Below, piece by piece: positions 12,923-25,279 of a DNA stretch of 64,000 bases. Origin of the DNA: Sisyra terminalis (taxonomy: Eukaryota > Arthropoda > Insecta > Neuroptera > Sisyridae); NCBI GenBank assembly GCA_958496175.1, contig OY292274.1, positions 57,546,630 through 57,610,629 on the forward strand. The letters are read 5' to 3'. Numbering within the stretch: the stretch's first letter is position 1; every line of letters begins with the position of its first letter. The position numbers and the translations under genes are program-made. The notes under the pieces are model-generated. The model was not told where the DNA came from and did no database searches. It saw only the letters and a list, made by a program, of their open reading frames with translations.

Positions 12923-15900
12923 ACCAGCTTGAAAGAATTAACGTCCACTAAATCACACCTTTAATGAATCAAACCTATGACTCAAATGGGGGTTGTTGTT
13001 TGTCTTTATTTTATTTGAAACTATTTTCAATGTCGTAAGCTAAGAAAATCAATATTTTAACGATACAAAACATAAATGAGTAGAAAAAGTAAGCCACTAC
13101 ATCTGTTTGTTATTATAATGGAAATGACCATGGTTGCGAGTATGCACAACTAAAAACAAATAATTACGAATGGGGGAGTGAAACTAATGATTAATTATTT
13201 TTTTACTCGGTATCAATCTAATCGAGAATTCGTATGTCAAAATTCATTAAGTCATCAAAATCATATACTATAAGTAAAATAACTTTTGTAATTTATCACA
13301 AGTATTAAACTACAAACAATTAAACGCAATTTCAAATTGTAGATTTCATTTGACAGTATTGAAATTGTTTTCGAATAGCTAAATGATTTATAATTATTGT
13401 AATATTTGTTCGAAAATTCATAAATTACAACGCAGAATTTGATATAATTAGCTAAAAAAAGTTCTTGGGTTCTTATTAAGATAGCGATATTTTAAGAAAC
13501 AAGATGGATTAATATTTGAAAGGTATCCAACGGAAAATCTTTGTATATATTGTATACAATTTTCGAGTACTTTGATGATGTGTTTTATATTTTTACAACT
13601 AATATTGTTAAATATATTATCGTAGTATCATCCATAAATATCACGATTCATTAAAAATAATGTTATTTCTTTTAATTGTAAAGTCCAATGTTAAAATAAC
13701 ATTTAAATAAAAATAGAAAAAAAATAAGGAAGGAAAGTTAAGTTTAATAGATGACTCATGATTTATAGATACAGCTAAGAGTTGAATAAGACCAAATTGG
13801 GGCTGACTATGAAAGATTTATCAATGATCTAAGGACGGCTTCCCCCTTTTGAATAATTTAATAGTACAAAAGCAAATTATAACGATTTTCCAAATCTGGA
13901 AACGTAATTGTAATAGTATATTAATAAGTGTATATGTAGGCATATATAACATTGTCATTTGCTTAAACATTAAGGTTTTGTGACCTCGATATCCCCCACA
14001 ATTGACACGAGAAACGAATTGATATCTTATTTCTGGCTAACACCTACGATGATCATTGGTTATAGTTTTCTGTTTCTTTTATAATATTTACCTTGGTAAA
14101 CATTGTTTTTATTTTGAAAATGTAAAAAAAACGAACATATTGTATGAATTACATGCGGAGAAAACCATTTGTAAATGGGAAAGTAATAAGATATTAGGTA
14201 CTTGTTTATGTTGAATTACTTAGGAACAAAATAATTTTCTGTTGAAAATTATTATTTAATTTTCACATTTAGCAATGTTGAAAGCTCCATTCAATCTAAA
14301 CAAAACCAAAATATAGCTAAGCTACTTGCTCATCTATCAATAAAGAGCAAAATTTTAAGTTTTAAATATACAGAACTAGGAATACAAGCTAAAGATTATA
14401 TCTAATACTGAAGTAGAATTGTCGTAAATAATATGAAATTATAATTAACTAAAATGTAAAGCAACTTCACGTAGGAGAAAAATGGTACGGGGAATATCAA
14501 CAGGAAAATTTTTGATTTATAAAATAAAGATTCCATAGTAAGCACTTGTAAGATTAAAAATTTTGGTTATTTATCTACCCAAGATACTATTGTTTCGATC
14601 AAAATAAGTTGAAAATTAATTTGCACAAAAATCAACTACTTGAGAATTTTAGACAGATACAATAGAAATTCATTCTATTTCAAGAAAAGAAACATTTAGA
14701 TAATAATGTTTTATTAATAAAATATGCCATCAATTTTATTATCATAGAAACCTTTCCAATGTTATATAGTAAGGTAAGTGAATACCACAAATTACAATCG
14801 AGGAAAAATATATTGCAATTATCATGTCATGAGGGTCATATTTTATAAATAAATGTGCACTTTTACTATTTCCATTCTTTAAAATAAATTAATGAACCTG
14901 CACTGATTATTGAATTATTTATTTCGTTTATTATTTTAAGTATTAATAATATGTCATTACAGTTATTTTAAATTGTACTTTTTTGTTATTATGCATCGCT
15001 AGTTTCAGTAAAAATATGATTTCATTAAAATAAATTGGTAATACAATTCGTATTTGTATAGTCATTGGTATTATGTATAAAATGCTTCCCCTCGAAGATA
15101 TCATAATTTGTCATATGAAACACCTACTTAAGTATAGTAGGTATATACTTAGGACAATTTTACTGCTTCACTTATTGCTATTGATGATATAGGTACTTAG
15201 GTAACAGTTAATTTAATAAACTTTTATAAACCAAGGGAAGTTATTTGATGTACCTACAAAATTTATTTCTTAAGAAGTTTAACTTTTAATTGTTAAGCAA
15301 ATGACCAAAGAATAAAAATGCTGCACAGTTATCGATTTAGTGTTAGTCTCATTAGAATAATATTCAAATTTGTTCGAGTTCCAGTTTTGTCCAAAATATT
15401 GCGATTTTCATTTTCCTTCGCTAATGTAAATTTAAAAAAAATATGTTAAAAATAAGTTTTTAATTCTCAATGCCACAACAGCATAAAATCTTGAATTTTT
15501 AATGCATAAAATTAGTAATTATAATATTTAACTTCTACCTTATTTGGGTGACTTTAATTCGACTTAATATAGCTGACTCATTTTCTTTTTCAAGAATTTT
15601 TAAATATTATTTTTATATATATGTAGGTACATAAATTTAACAAATAATTATAACAATTATAATAATTATTTCCATTTTACAGTAGCTTTTTATTTTATTT
15701 TTGAAACTTCAAATTTGGATTTAACTTGATAGATTATTTTAGTTTAACTATAAAATATACTTTATGGGGGGTTATCATTTAGATTTTCAGTTTGAAGTTC
15801 ATGAAAAGGTTTAAGGATCTTAGGGAAAAGATGATGTAATTTTTTCTGAATTTTTCCTAAGGATGGCAGCGTTAAATGTAGGGTTTGACAAATTAGGTCA

Positions 15901-16854
15901 ACAGTTATGTTTCCATTATGAATATTTCAAATTTTCCATAGTGATTTTATGATAGAATAAGACTGGGAAACTCTACAGATAGATCGATCTAATATAAACC
16001 ACAATAGAAAATTATCGTTTTTTATTTCACACTCGATTGCATTTTTTTGGAGAATTTTTTAAAATTATCTCTATTGCCATCACGTATTAACTGTGTTGTG
16101 GCTATATTTAATGATTCATGTGTTCGTGGAAATTTCGATAGTTCGAACAGACAATATCTAATATTAATGAACTTATTGGTAAAATGTATCTCTTTTCCTC
16201 TTGCGTATTGTTTCTAAATATTTTATGAAAATAAATTTCTCAACATCATTGATTCGGGAAAATAGTTACTTTTGATGGTAGGGGCAGTAAATTAGGCAAA
16301 ACCGCACATTTTTTTTCGTGATTTAAAAAGTTTTAGGTACCCTAGCATTTTTGATAACCATAAGTTAGCTAGTTAATTCAAATTTAAAGGTCCTTGGCTA
16401 ACGAAAGTTATGTAAGCGTTTATTAATTTTTTAAGAATTATTTGCTTTTTATTGGTCTTGTTTTATTAAAACAATTTTTTCATCTGTTATCAAGTTTATA
16501 CATTTTAATATATTTTCCATTTAAAAAATAGAAAAATTCCAAACCGGTATATGTAAGAACAAACGAAACTATGATTGAATAAATTATGAATTTCTATTTT
16601 AAAGCGTGAACTTTGGTAGTTGACATTGAAAAACACTAAAATATCCTTAAAAATACTTAGCTTTTAAAGTTTGCTTTTAGTTGTTAAATATGTCAATAAG
16701 TAAATTTTGAAGAATTTAATTGATTTAATTCTAAATAGCAGGTACCAAATTATTTGATCAATTTAGTACCAAATTACATATTACTTGTAGAGGACACAAT
16801 AGTGAGTAGTTGCTTGTCTCTTACAGCTATAATAACCGTTTTTATGTATTACTA
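12923..16854. other. Non-coding AT-rich region
   Basis: About 3.9 kb with no supported gene, RNA or transposon. Only scattered A/T homopolymers and short chance ORFs are visible. Confidence 0.5.
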
Positions 16855-18665
16855 AGTTTGAAAATGACGTCAAGAAAGTGTAAATGGGATGTTGTAAAAT
16901 ACGAAAAATTTACTTGCGCAACAAATTTGAAGCTTTGCAAAGCTAATGAAGCCTATTTTAATCTACAAATTCAGAATCAAAATAAAAACGGGTACCTTAC
17001 TTTCTCTATGTTAACTAAAGTTTAAAGTAAGTTTAAACCTATACGGATTACACAATTGGCCGGTAAAATGATATTTCAATATTGCTGACTTTCTGACGAT
17101 AATCTTTAAGACGGGTATCCTGATACTTTATCACTTTTGCTTATGAGATAACATTTAGCTGATTCAGCACATTACAAACAGCAAATATGATCTGATTATG
17201 TCGAATTTCAATATAAAAGGCCTAGTGTTAAGTGGGACCTAATTATAAAGAATTCATTGATACCGCCATGACATATAAAATTGGTTCAAATGAAGCAATT
17301 TGTGAAAGCTCTAGGCCAAAATTTTGATGCTTTTGAATATTTAAAAGGTTTTTTTTTCAATTTATCTGAAGCTTATGTTAGAGAAGGTGTTTTTGTAGGA
17401 CACATACTAATAATAAACACACAAAAATAATAAACAAAGATGAAATCCAGCAATGTTGATGGAAAATAAGGCTGTAAAAGTTTTAAACTAGTAATTAATG
17501 GGTTTTGCGGTAACAATAAAGCTGAAAATGGTCAAAAATTTAACGACACTAAGCTTGAAAGCTTTGACATTAGGAACTGCTAAATGTCACATATTCTATA
17601 TGCTCACCTGGAATAATTTAAATGTAATATAGATGCCTACTTAGGAGTAAGGGCTAATTAGCAAGGAGAGCATTTTCACCAAGAAGGAATGAATTTTGAA
17701 TGACGTTGCCATGGGCAATACAACAGAAACATAATGGGGAATTACATTTGAGGTACAAGAAAGACCATACTAACATAAGTTTATTAAAAACTAATTAATA
17801 ATGTTCTTGGGAACTTGGACTCAAAAAATAAGACGTTAAATTTTCAAATCATCTCAATGTTTCGTTGGTATTTATTTCCAACTTCTTCAGGAGAACTAAA
17901 ACATAATAACAATGCATGTTGTTCAAAGCCAAATTACACAAATAAATAAATTTTCGCTGTTCTATATTTGTGTAATTTGGCTTTAAACAACATGGATTGT
18001 TATTATGTTTTAGTTCTCCTGAAGAAGTTGGAAATACCAACGAAACGTTGAGATGATTTGAAAATTTAACGTCTTATTTTTTGAGTCCAAGTTCCCAAGA
18101 ATATTATTAATTATTTACCACACCATGGATGAGAGCAACTAGGATTTTATTAAAAACATTATTTTTTTGACTTGATTTTTCTAATCAAATTTAAAGATAA
18201 TATAGGTGCCTACTTAGGAGTAAGGACAATTTAGCAAGGAGAGCACTTTCACTAAGAGGAAATGAATTTTAAATGGCGGTATCAAGGGCAGTATAGCAGA
18301 AATATAATGGGAAATTACATTTGAGGTATGAGAAAGTCCCATACAAATATAAGAAATTTACTAAAAACATTAATTTTTTGACTAGATTTTTCTAATTATT
18401 ATTATTCTTGAATCAAAAAGACTCTGATATGTTCAGCAATTTTTTATTGTAATTTATAATAAATTCATTGAATAAATTCCTATTTTTCTTGAAAATTCAA
18501 AAAAGTACTCTAGATTTGATAAAAACAAATTTTGATGATTTTTTTTTCAATATTTGTAACGTATACGGTACCAAAATTATACATTAAGAAGTCAGACCCA
18601 AAAGTTTTGTCGATCGGTGTAATGAATCGAAATTCATGAACGTAAATGATTTAACAGCTTTTCAC
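16855..18665 (+). pseudogene. Decayed copy of a repetitive arthropod protein family, TE-associated
   Basis: Recognisable pieces in order: an N-terminal MTSRKCKWDV stretch ending near 16990; a segment around 17270-17400 reading KLVQMKQFVKALGQNF, then LSEAYVREGVFVG; and a C-terminal QGEHFHQEGMNFE stretch near 17665-17700. These match the order and spacing of a family I know from many arthropod genomes, about 650-700 residues with a GERFHQDI-type C-terminal motif and no assigned function. Several hundred codons of the middle are missing, and there are many stops and frameshifts. The 3' part is duplicated in tandem: 17620-17790 corresponds to 18187-18363. The copy is split by a foldback insertion at 17792-18145. 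The second copy at 39985-41470 shares the same internal deletion region and the same 3' flank (18400-18660 against 41200-41470), so what multiplies is probably a deleted non-autonomous element, not the full gene. Confidence 0.75.
17792..18145. mobile_element. Foldback insertion with 12-bp target duplication and hammerhead-like hairpins
   Basis: The insertion is flanked by TTTATTAAAAAC at 17780-17791 and 18146-18157, and it interrupts the pseudogene. The second copy of that segment (18350-18400) shows the empty-site arrangement. Two arms of about 145 bp (17794-17943 and 17970-18113) are nearly perfect reverse complements around a short loop. Each arm carries CTGAAGA, a short stem (GTTGG/CCAAC), then GAAACGTTG or GAAACATTG. 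The long duplication argues for target-primed integration, as in Penelope-like or other non-LTR elements, rather than a cut-and-paste MITE. No protein-coding capacity remains. Confidence 0.8.
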
Positions 18666-19499
18666 TGACTAAAGCTCTGTTTTCTTTAATATTTTCAGAA
18701 GCCTAAAAATTATTTTACCAAATAATTTTTTTTTCAATGTTTGTTGGTTTCACTCTAAATTTTATGACTATAAAAGGAAACTTGACTATTTTTTTTTTGT
18801 CGCTACCGTTAACTATATACGACACATAGATTATAAATTTTCTATTTGTGATTGATTGATACAATAAATTAAAGATCTAAAATAATAAATTGGAATGACA
18901 TTATTTGCATGCTGAAAAGAACATGATAGTTAGTCATTGTAATGTGGGCGAACTGGCTAAAACCGACTTCCAATAATATTTCTTATTTCACGTAGGAAAC
19001 CGATTTTGTTTGCTTACGTTAACTTATTAATTTTGCTGATGACCTCACTTTAAGGCTTTTGCCCACATACGATACAAATACACTTTATATTTATGTGTAT
19101 TGATAAATTAAAAAGGCATTTAATTTATTTGTAAACACTTTTAGTATTGCCAATTCAATATTACGATACAATTTTTTACTCCTACTCGCAAAAAATGGAT
19201 TGTTATCTATTTATAATGATATTGATAAACTTTATAAATAAATTATAAAGTTTTCATACATCAAATTTTGGTAATCAAATTTGTAACGGCATTGGGTAGA
19301 TCCTGTATCTTTCATCGTTAGTTGAACCGATGGCCGAATGCCATAAAACGTTAAATACTAAAACAGTGTTTATATACATATTTTCTTGCTAAATATACTC
19401 TATATAGTTTTCTTTATGTTAATTTTTTTCCCTGGCTTGTTATTAATAAAAATGAATGCATATAAAATTTTGAAAATTCTTATCATATCAGAGAAATAA
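18666..19499. other. Non-coding AT-rich region
   Basis: Nothing recognisable beyond simple A/T-rich sequence. Confidence 0.5.
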
Positions 19500-19694
19500 T
19501 TAATAATTGGCATCCCTATACTCAAGCTTGACTGTAATAATTACATTATTTTTTATCAAATTAGCTTTACCACTTACTTTCATTTCACCCAATCGAGAAA
19601 TTCCAACTCGAGGACCATGAATGAGGGATGCGGCCATTTTTATAGAAGTTTTTAAATTAAATTGGCCGTAATTTGACGATTTGTTAAAACCCAC
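19500..19694 (-). CDS. Possible orphan terminal exon, unidentified
   Basis: A 64-residue open frame beginning immediately after an acceptor-like AACTTAG and ending in a stop. It includes KMAASLIHGPRVGISRLGEM and a beta-rich alternation (NNVIITVKLEY). Codon use is less A/T-biased than in chance ORFs here. A second acceptor-like TTTTCAG lies 50 bases upstream, but that reading hits a stop. I found no upstream exon and do not recognise the family. It may be a real last exon, an isolated pseudo-exon, or chance. Confidence 0.25.
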   Translation of the reverse strand: MGFNKSSNYGQFNLKTSIKMAASLIHGPRVGISRLGEMKVSGKANLIKNNVIITVKLEYRDANY

Positions 19695-20858
19695 CTAAGT
19701 TTTTGCACAGATCGACAAATAAAAGTAGTCCACCTGAAAACAAAAAGAATATTACATTGTCAATAACAAAAATAGGAGTGAAAGTTGAGATACTTGTGAA
19801 AATGTTAATAAGTTCATTTTGAAAACATTTATTCCAACGTTTAATTCGTAGGCATAGCACATTAAAATTAAATAATGGTGTTAAAAATTATTAAAGTAAA
19901 ACGTCTATAAAATAGATAAAATTACTTTGAAATGCTTATAATTTTTATATGTAATTTTCATAATTTTCCTACAAACAAAAAAATCAATGGCTAACATTTC
20001 GTTTTCTAACTAATATAATTTAGAATTCGCTTGAATAGGAAATAGGCTGCATACAGGAATATTTGATTAGGAGTCGTTTTTATTTATAACACGTTTATTC
20101 CCCTTTTTGTTAACCTAGTTTGTCTAAGGGTGAAATACTGGGTTAGTGCCTGACATACAACTGGTAGGTGTGTCAGTCAACTTATGGCCTAAATAAATAT
20201 AAAATCAGTTGATTCGATCGGTTAGTATAGTCTAACAGGAAAATTGAATTGATGAAAGTTTTTTTTTTACAATGTATATATTTACCATTGAATTCGAAAA
20301 CTCTTACGAAAATGTTAATATCAAATTAATATTACAACCATTTCTGATAATTTTTTTTTATGAATTGCGTGCTTTTATGTCACATATCTTAATTCAACTA
20401 ATAATGAAGGCACACTAAACTAGATTATTTTTTCATGCAAATGTATAAATCAAATGAAACTTGCCTCAAAAATTTGGGGCTGAAAACTATAATCTACCTA
20501 ATTAAAGCTTTAATTATTACATGTGAAACGAATGTATTTAAAAATGAATTTTCTTTGAAATAGCTTTCTACTTTTTATTTGCTTGGAATTAAAAAGATCA
20601 AAATAATTTTATAAACAATTTTCATGCTTTTTAAATTTAGTTTTGTTAAATCATAAAAATGTAAAATGAAAATGAAATCATAACTTTCAAATATCACAAA
20701 TAATTACATTTCATGGAGAATATATTGAATTAAGGAAATTTACTTTAGATACAAATTAATTGCAATTTTGAAAAGGGCACTTATGGCATATTTTGATATG
20801 CCATTTAATAATTATCACAAAAAATTTTCAGTTATCAAAAGGACAATTAAACGTGAAG

Positions 20859-21047
20859 ATGGTATGTTCACCCATCAACAATATATTGATCTTCCTATGT
20901 ACTACAGTTTATAGTAACACCAAGAAATTTAGCATAGAAAAAGTAAATACAGAAGACAATATTGATTTCAAGAAATGGGCTCAACTAAATTTTAAAGCTA
21001 AACCTTCACTAGTTAGAAGTTACAGAAAAGTTGTACCCAAAAATTAA
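20859..21047 (+). CDS. Possible small secreted peptide or first exon
   Basis: A 62-residue ORF. The ATG is followed by a short polar start and a hydrophobic stretch (INNILIFLCTTVYS) resembling a signal peptide. A charged, lysine-rich mature part follows (KKWAQLNFKAKPSLVRSYRK). It stops with TAA. Nearby at about 21190-21382 another open frame (YYGKVPTNHPKIV, then QYIRIPAEFYDEILQ) looks protein-like but is out of frame with any good splice acceptor, so the pair could be a broken gene. I recognise no family. Chance cannot be excluded in AT-rich DNA. Confidence 0.3.
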   Translation: MVCSPINNILIFLCTTVYSNTKKFSIEKVNTEDNIDFKKWAQLNFKAKPSLVRSYRKVVPKN

Positions 21048-21382
21048 GAATTTTATTTTCTAGTATTGGCTTATAATTATAAGTTTTTTTTGGATCCAAA
21101 AAATAAGGCAAAATAAGTGCAAAAAGTTATATAGTAAGTAATGTTTTTGAAGAATTTTTCGGTTTTTTTTTTGCCGCATTTGATTTGCAGTAACTAAAGA
21201 AGTTAAGAATATAGGTTTTATTATGGCAAAGTACCTACTAATCATCCGAAAATCGTTGATACTGGTAAGGTAAAACAATATATTCGTATACCAGCAGAAT
21301 TTTATGACGAAATACTGCAACAATCAACTACAAACGAAAGAGGGCCTTCTAAAGGAAGATTTTTGAAAAAGTTTTTTAATTA

Positions 21383-23459
21383 AGTATTATGTTTCAATTT
21401 GAGATACCTAGAATAAAAGTTTTGTCAAATTTATAAGGGGTTATCTTAAAATTATGAGAATTCAGCATCATTAATTTCAAAAAAGGCACATCTCATACAC
21501 TTTAATTATTAAAAATATACCAAATAATAACGTTTGCATCAAAATACATACGTAATTTTCGATTGCAAATTGACCCCAAAGTATGATTCTTTTTTGAAAA
21601 ATATTAAGTATTTTTATTTTTCTGAAAAGTTTCAAAATTCAGACATGTGCTCTATTCAAAATTGCATATTCAAACGCTTACTGTTTAATTATACCAAAAA
21701 AATAATTTTTATAAATTAAATACCTGTGAAAAAACTTCGGAAACAAGTATAACGGTTGTAAAAAAACCGAATAAATGGGAAAGATTTTTTTTTGGACTTC
21801 TTACCTAAATGGCACTTTATTCAAATGACATAAATATAAAAATGGTTTTCAAATGTTACACAAAGCCATCTTTTGAAGGTATGGATTTTTTTTTAAATTT
21901 TCTTATGTCAGGTTATGCGATCGAGATTGGGAATATTGAGAATTTAATGAAAATATAAGAAAATTACAAAAATGTTTGCATAAACTTACTATAACAATTG
22001 ATTTTTGGTAAATCATCAAATTCTGTTACAATAATTGTAATAATTGTAATCAAGTTAAGAGCTTTGAAGATCTACTGAGTAATTTCTTAAGTATACATAA
22101 ATTATTTGAATCCGGTAAAGCTTTGAATAAAATAGCAAAGAAAATGAAACCAGAGGACATTTTCTTGGTCTTAAAATGTTTAATTTCGTCCTTAACTTCT
22201 GATTTTAGGGGGTTGCTTTAACTCTATTTATCAAAACTTGAAATTACCTTTAATTCGGGGTTTTAATCGAGACTATTTTCGGTATTGAGTCGTCTTGGCT
22301 TTTCGAAACGAGACGAAAACAAAACTGTAGTATACTATAGATTTTTTTCACCAAATTCCAAACTTTCATAAAGAAAACTTGTTATTTTGCTGAATTGTAG
22401 AATGGTACTTCAATGATTTAAAGAAATAAAAATAAAAGTAGGTATTTAGGAACTTTTATTTATCATATCAATGCAATAAAAAAAGGGCTTGCATTTTCAC
22501 TCATAGATATAGAAACTATATCTTTAAGATAGCAGATAACAGACAAAAATTTATCTATTATTTATCCTTTATTCTATTTTTAGATATGACACATTCTGAG
22601 ATACGAATTTTTTATGTTTTAAATTCATTAATCAAATCAATTTAAAAAAATTATCTAAGAGCTTAAGAGAAAAGCTAAGTCAACAGATTTTAAGTTTCAC
22701 TTATATCTTATATAAAAATATTCCACATAATTTAACATTTTATCAGATAAATTTTGAAAAATTCTGTTCAAAACCATGTCTTCTAGAATTATAAATTTAT
22801 TATGTCCAAATTTCAATACTCCTTTGGGAGTCTATAAGGGTGGGTGTTGATGAGTCAACCAGTCGTTTTTATTGTTTTTTATTTATAGATACTAAAAGTT
22901 AAATTAAATAAATGAAAAAGAACTTGATCTATATGAATATATTTAAATGTGTATAAAAATAAGAGATATTAATAAAAAAATCAAGTGTTTTACAGTTAGC
23001 TAATTTTTATTTCACGTCAATTTTATATTCGTTTTGATGTAAATGTGTGGGTATATATTCTCAGTTTATAATTTGCAAAAAACCTGTTCTCTGATAGCTG
23101 TGAAAGTTGAAGACCCACATTAGAATTTTTTGCAGCTACCATCATGGAACATAGGGATAAAAATTGGTAAAAACGTACTAAATATATGATTTTCCTTTTA
23201 TGAGATTTCCAATTTTTTAAAAAAAGACTCATTATATGAAGAGCTAATGTAAATGATGGTAAACGAAAATGAAAGCATCATTGTTAAGAAGTAGGTTTAT
23301 TGTAGATGAGAGTTATTTACAACAATGTATATAGTAGTTATAAATAATTTCTACTCACTTTTTAAGTGTTGTAAAATGAAAAATTATAGTTTTTTATAAA
23401 CCAAAAAAATAAAAAAAAAAATAAAAAGATTTACACTTATTCACTGTTTTACAATTTCT
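21383..23459. other. Non-coding AT-rich region
   Basis: No supported gene, RNA or mobile element. ORFs present are short, lysine/asparagine/phenylalanine-rich and look like chance. Confidence 0.5.
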
Positions 23460-23760
23460 CGAATGCAAACATTGTACAAACTTCTTCAATAATAGCAGAT
23501 AGTCACGTGGAGTTCGCGGAATGACAACGACCGTGTTTGTCTTCAGCTAACCGTGACTTCTTCTACCTTCGTCGGATCGGCATCAACCTCCGCATAACTT
23601 CCATTTCTACTAACGGACAACCCCCCAAACCAAACCAAACCAATTTTCTCTTTCATTTTCCATTCGATTACCGCTTTAAAACAAGAAACCAATACTGTAA
23701 CCCGAATGAAAATCGATTTTCATCTCTTTTCAGCGACAACACTCCGATTTAAAGGTAGCT
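23460..23760. promoter_or_regulatory. GC-richer island with an E-box; candidate promoter/5' UTR exon
   Basis: About 300 bases visibly richer in G and C than the surroundings. A palindromic E-box CACGTG sits at 23504-23509, and CCAAACCAAACCAAACC near 23624. Splice-donor-like sites occur on both strands: plus AAAG/GTAGCT at about 23752-23758 and minus ACGAAG/GTAGAAG near 23565. Open frames across it are short. This is what a first non-coding exon plus core promoter would look like. The minus donor would suit the upstream part of the ZC2HC1C-like gene. The link to any gene is inferred only. Confidence 0.35.
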
Positions 23761-24321
23761 TGATAGTTTTTTCAATGTCTTGTATGAGATCATTTTATAA
23801 TTATTGCCAAATGGGGTTTGCTAATGAAATAATGACTAATTCCAATGTTTATCGTTAATAGCTCGGTGGTATTCGATTTCATATCATATAACAGAGGAGA
23901 ATAACAATTGAAGGTTGTAATTATTACTATGGGAAATTGCATGGAAAATCCATTAGATACAGGGGAAGTAAAATGAGAGACGCTCGAAGATATGTTTCAA
24001 TTAGGGGTCATTATCAAAAGTAATTATGGTGATGTTAGTCAAATTAAGTATTTATCGTATTTATCCTTTTTGGTGGAAAAAACTTTTTTTTTTAATTTTA
24101 TGTTACACGGGGGTTAGGTTTTTTCCAATAGAGCAAAAAGTTTCTTATCTGAAACCTTTGGGAGTTCCACTTAAAGCTCTTTTAAAAAAGGGCAAACTAT
24201 TCTGATTTCTAGTTAATAAATATGTACCAAAAATAAACGTTCGCTTTTTGCCAATCAGAAATATTTTTATAAGGAATAATCACCTAGCACTAATCACCTC
24301 AGCATAATTTCTTTATAAATA
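23761..24321. other. Non-coding AT-rich region
   Basis: No recognisable feature between the GC-richer island and the interspersed repeat that begins at about 24322. Confidence 0.5.
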
Positions 24322-25276
24322 ACTAGCTGATCCCCGCAACTTCGTCTGCGTAACGTAGGTGTAGATTATGTTTTCTTTTCAAATTTGCCATTTATAGTGG
24401 TATAAGAAATTTTTTATTTTTCTTATTTTTTTTACGAAAAACATAATCATACTTAAAAACACTATTTTGTCAACTTTAAAAAGACACATTTAATAAACTG
24501 TTGCAAAGAATAAAATTGTTCTATGTAATAATCAATTAATTTTCAAAAAATATTTATAAGTATCTAAAAAGAGTATGTCTATTGCGTATAGCTACGGTAG
24601 GTATACCTACCGTAGACCAAATAATCTGCAAATCAATCAGCATCTATACATAAATAAAAAATATCGCCAAGTTCAATAAAGTTGGTCTTAATTATAAGTA
24701 AAATGAGGTGACCATGCGACATTTTTCAAATAACTTACATTTTTAAACTTGTGATATCTTTCGAATGGAATGTTCAAATTGAATAACTCAAAAAGTTATA
24801 TAATGGTATTGAAGCAAACTTAAATATGAAGTCATTTATTTTGATAAGGATTAATCTCAAAGTATAAATAAAAGAGCTTTTATAACGGTGGCATTTATAT
24901 AAATTTTTTAAAATGAAAAAACACTTATTGTGACATAACTATAATAGTTAGACATATGCTGTCGCTGTATTTTTTGTAGATAATGATATGTTCTGCAAAA
25001 TCGTACTACGTTATTTTGTTCTATAACCAATAGTTTTCGCAGCGCACGCGATAAAAGAAGGTTTTTTGGTAATTTTTTGGTTTTTCAGACCTTGGGTTAC
25101 ATTACTGGAGTTGTAGCATGGATTCCTAACTTTTTTGAAAATTTAATATAGCCTATGTTCACCGGAAATAGTATAGCTTCCCAACAGTGAAAGAATTTTT
25201 CAAATCGGTCAAGTAGTTTCGGAGACTATTCAAAGCAAACAAACAATTAAATCTTTCCTCTTTATAATAATAGATA
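24322..25276 (+). mobile_element. Long interspersed repeat, copy 1 (CTAGCTGATCCCCGCAACTT family)
   Basis: It begins CTAGCTGATCCCCGCAACTT and ends TCTTTCCTCTTTATAATAAT. A reverse-complement copy lies at 50877-52016. Shared inner landmarks include a hairpin built on GTAGGTATACCTACCGTAG and a segment near 25160-25230 (AGCTTCCCAACAGTGAAAGA). Both ends resemble a repeat abundant in arthropod genomes. I cannot assign it to a transposon class, and no coding sequence is preserved. The palindromic element at 25280 begins directly after its 3' end. Confidence 0.75.
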
Positions 25277-25279
25277 ATG

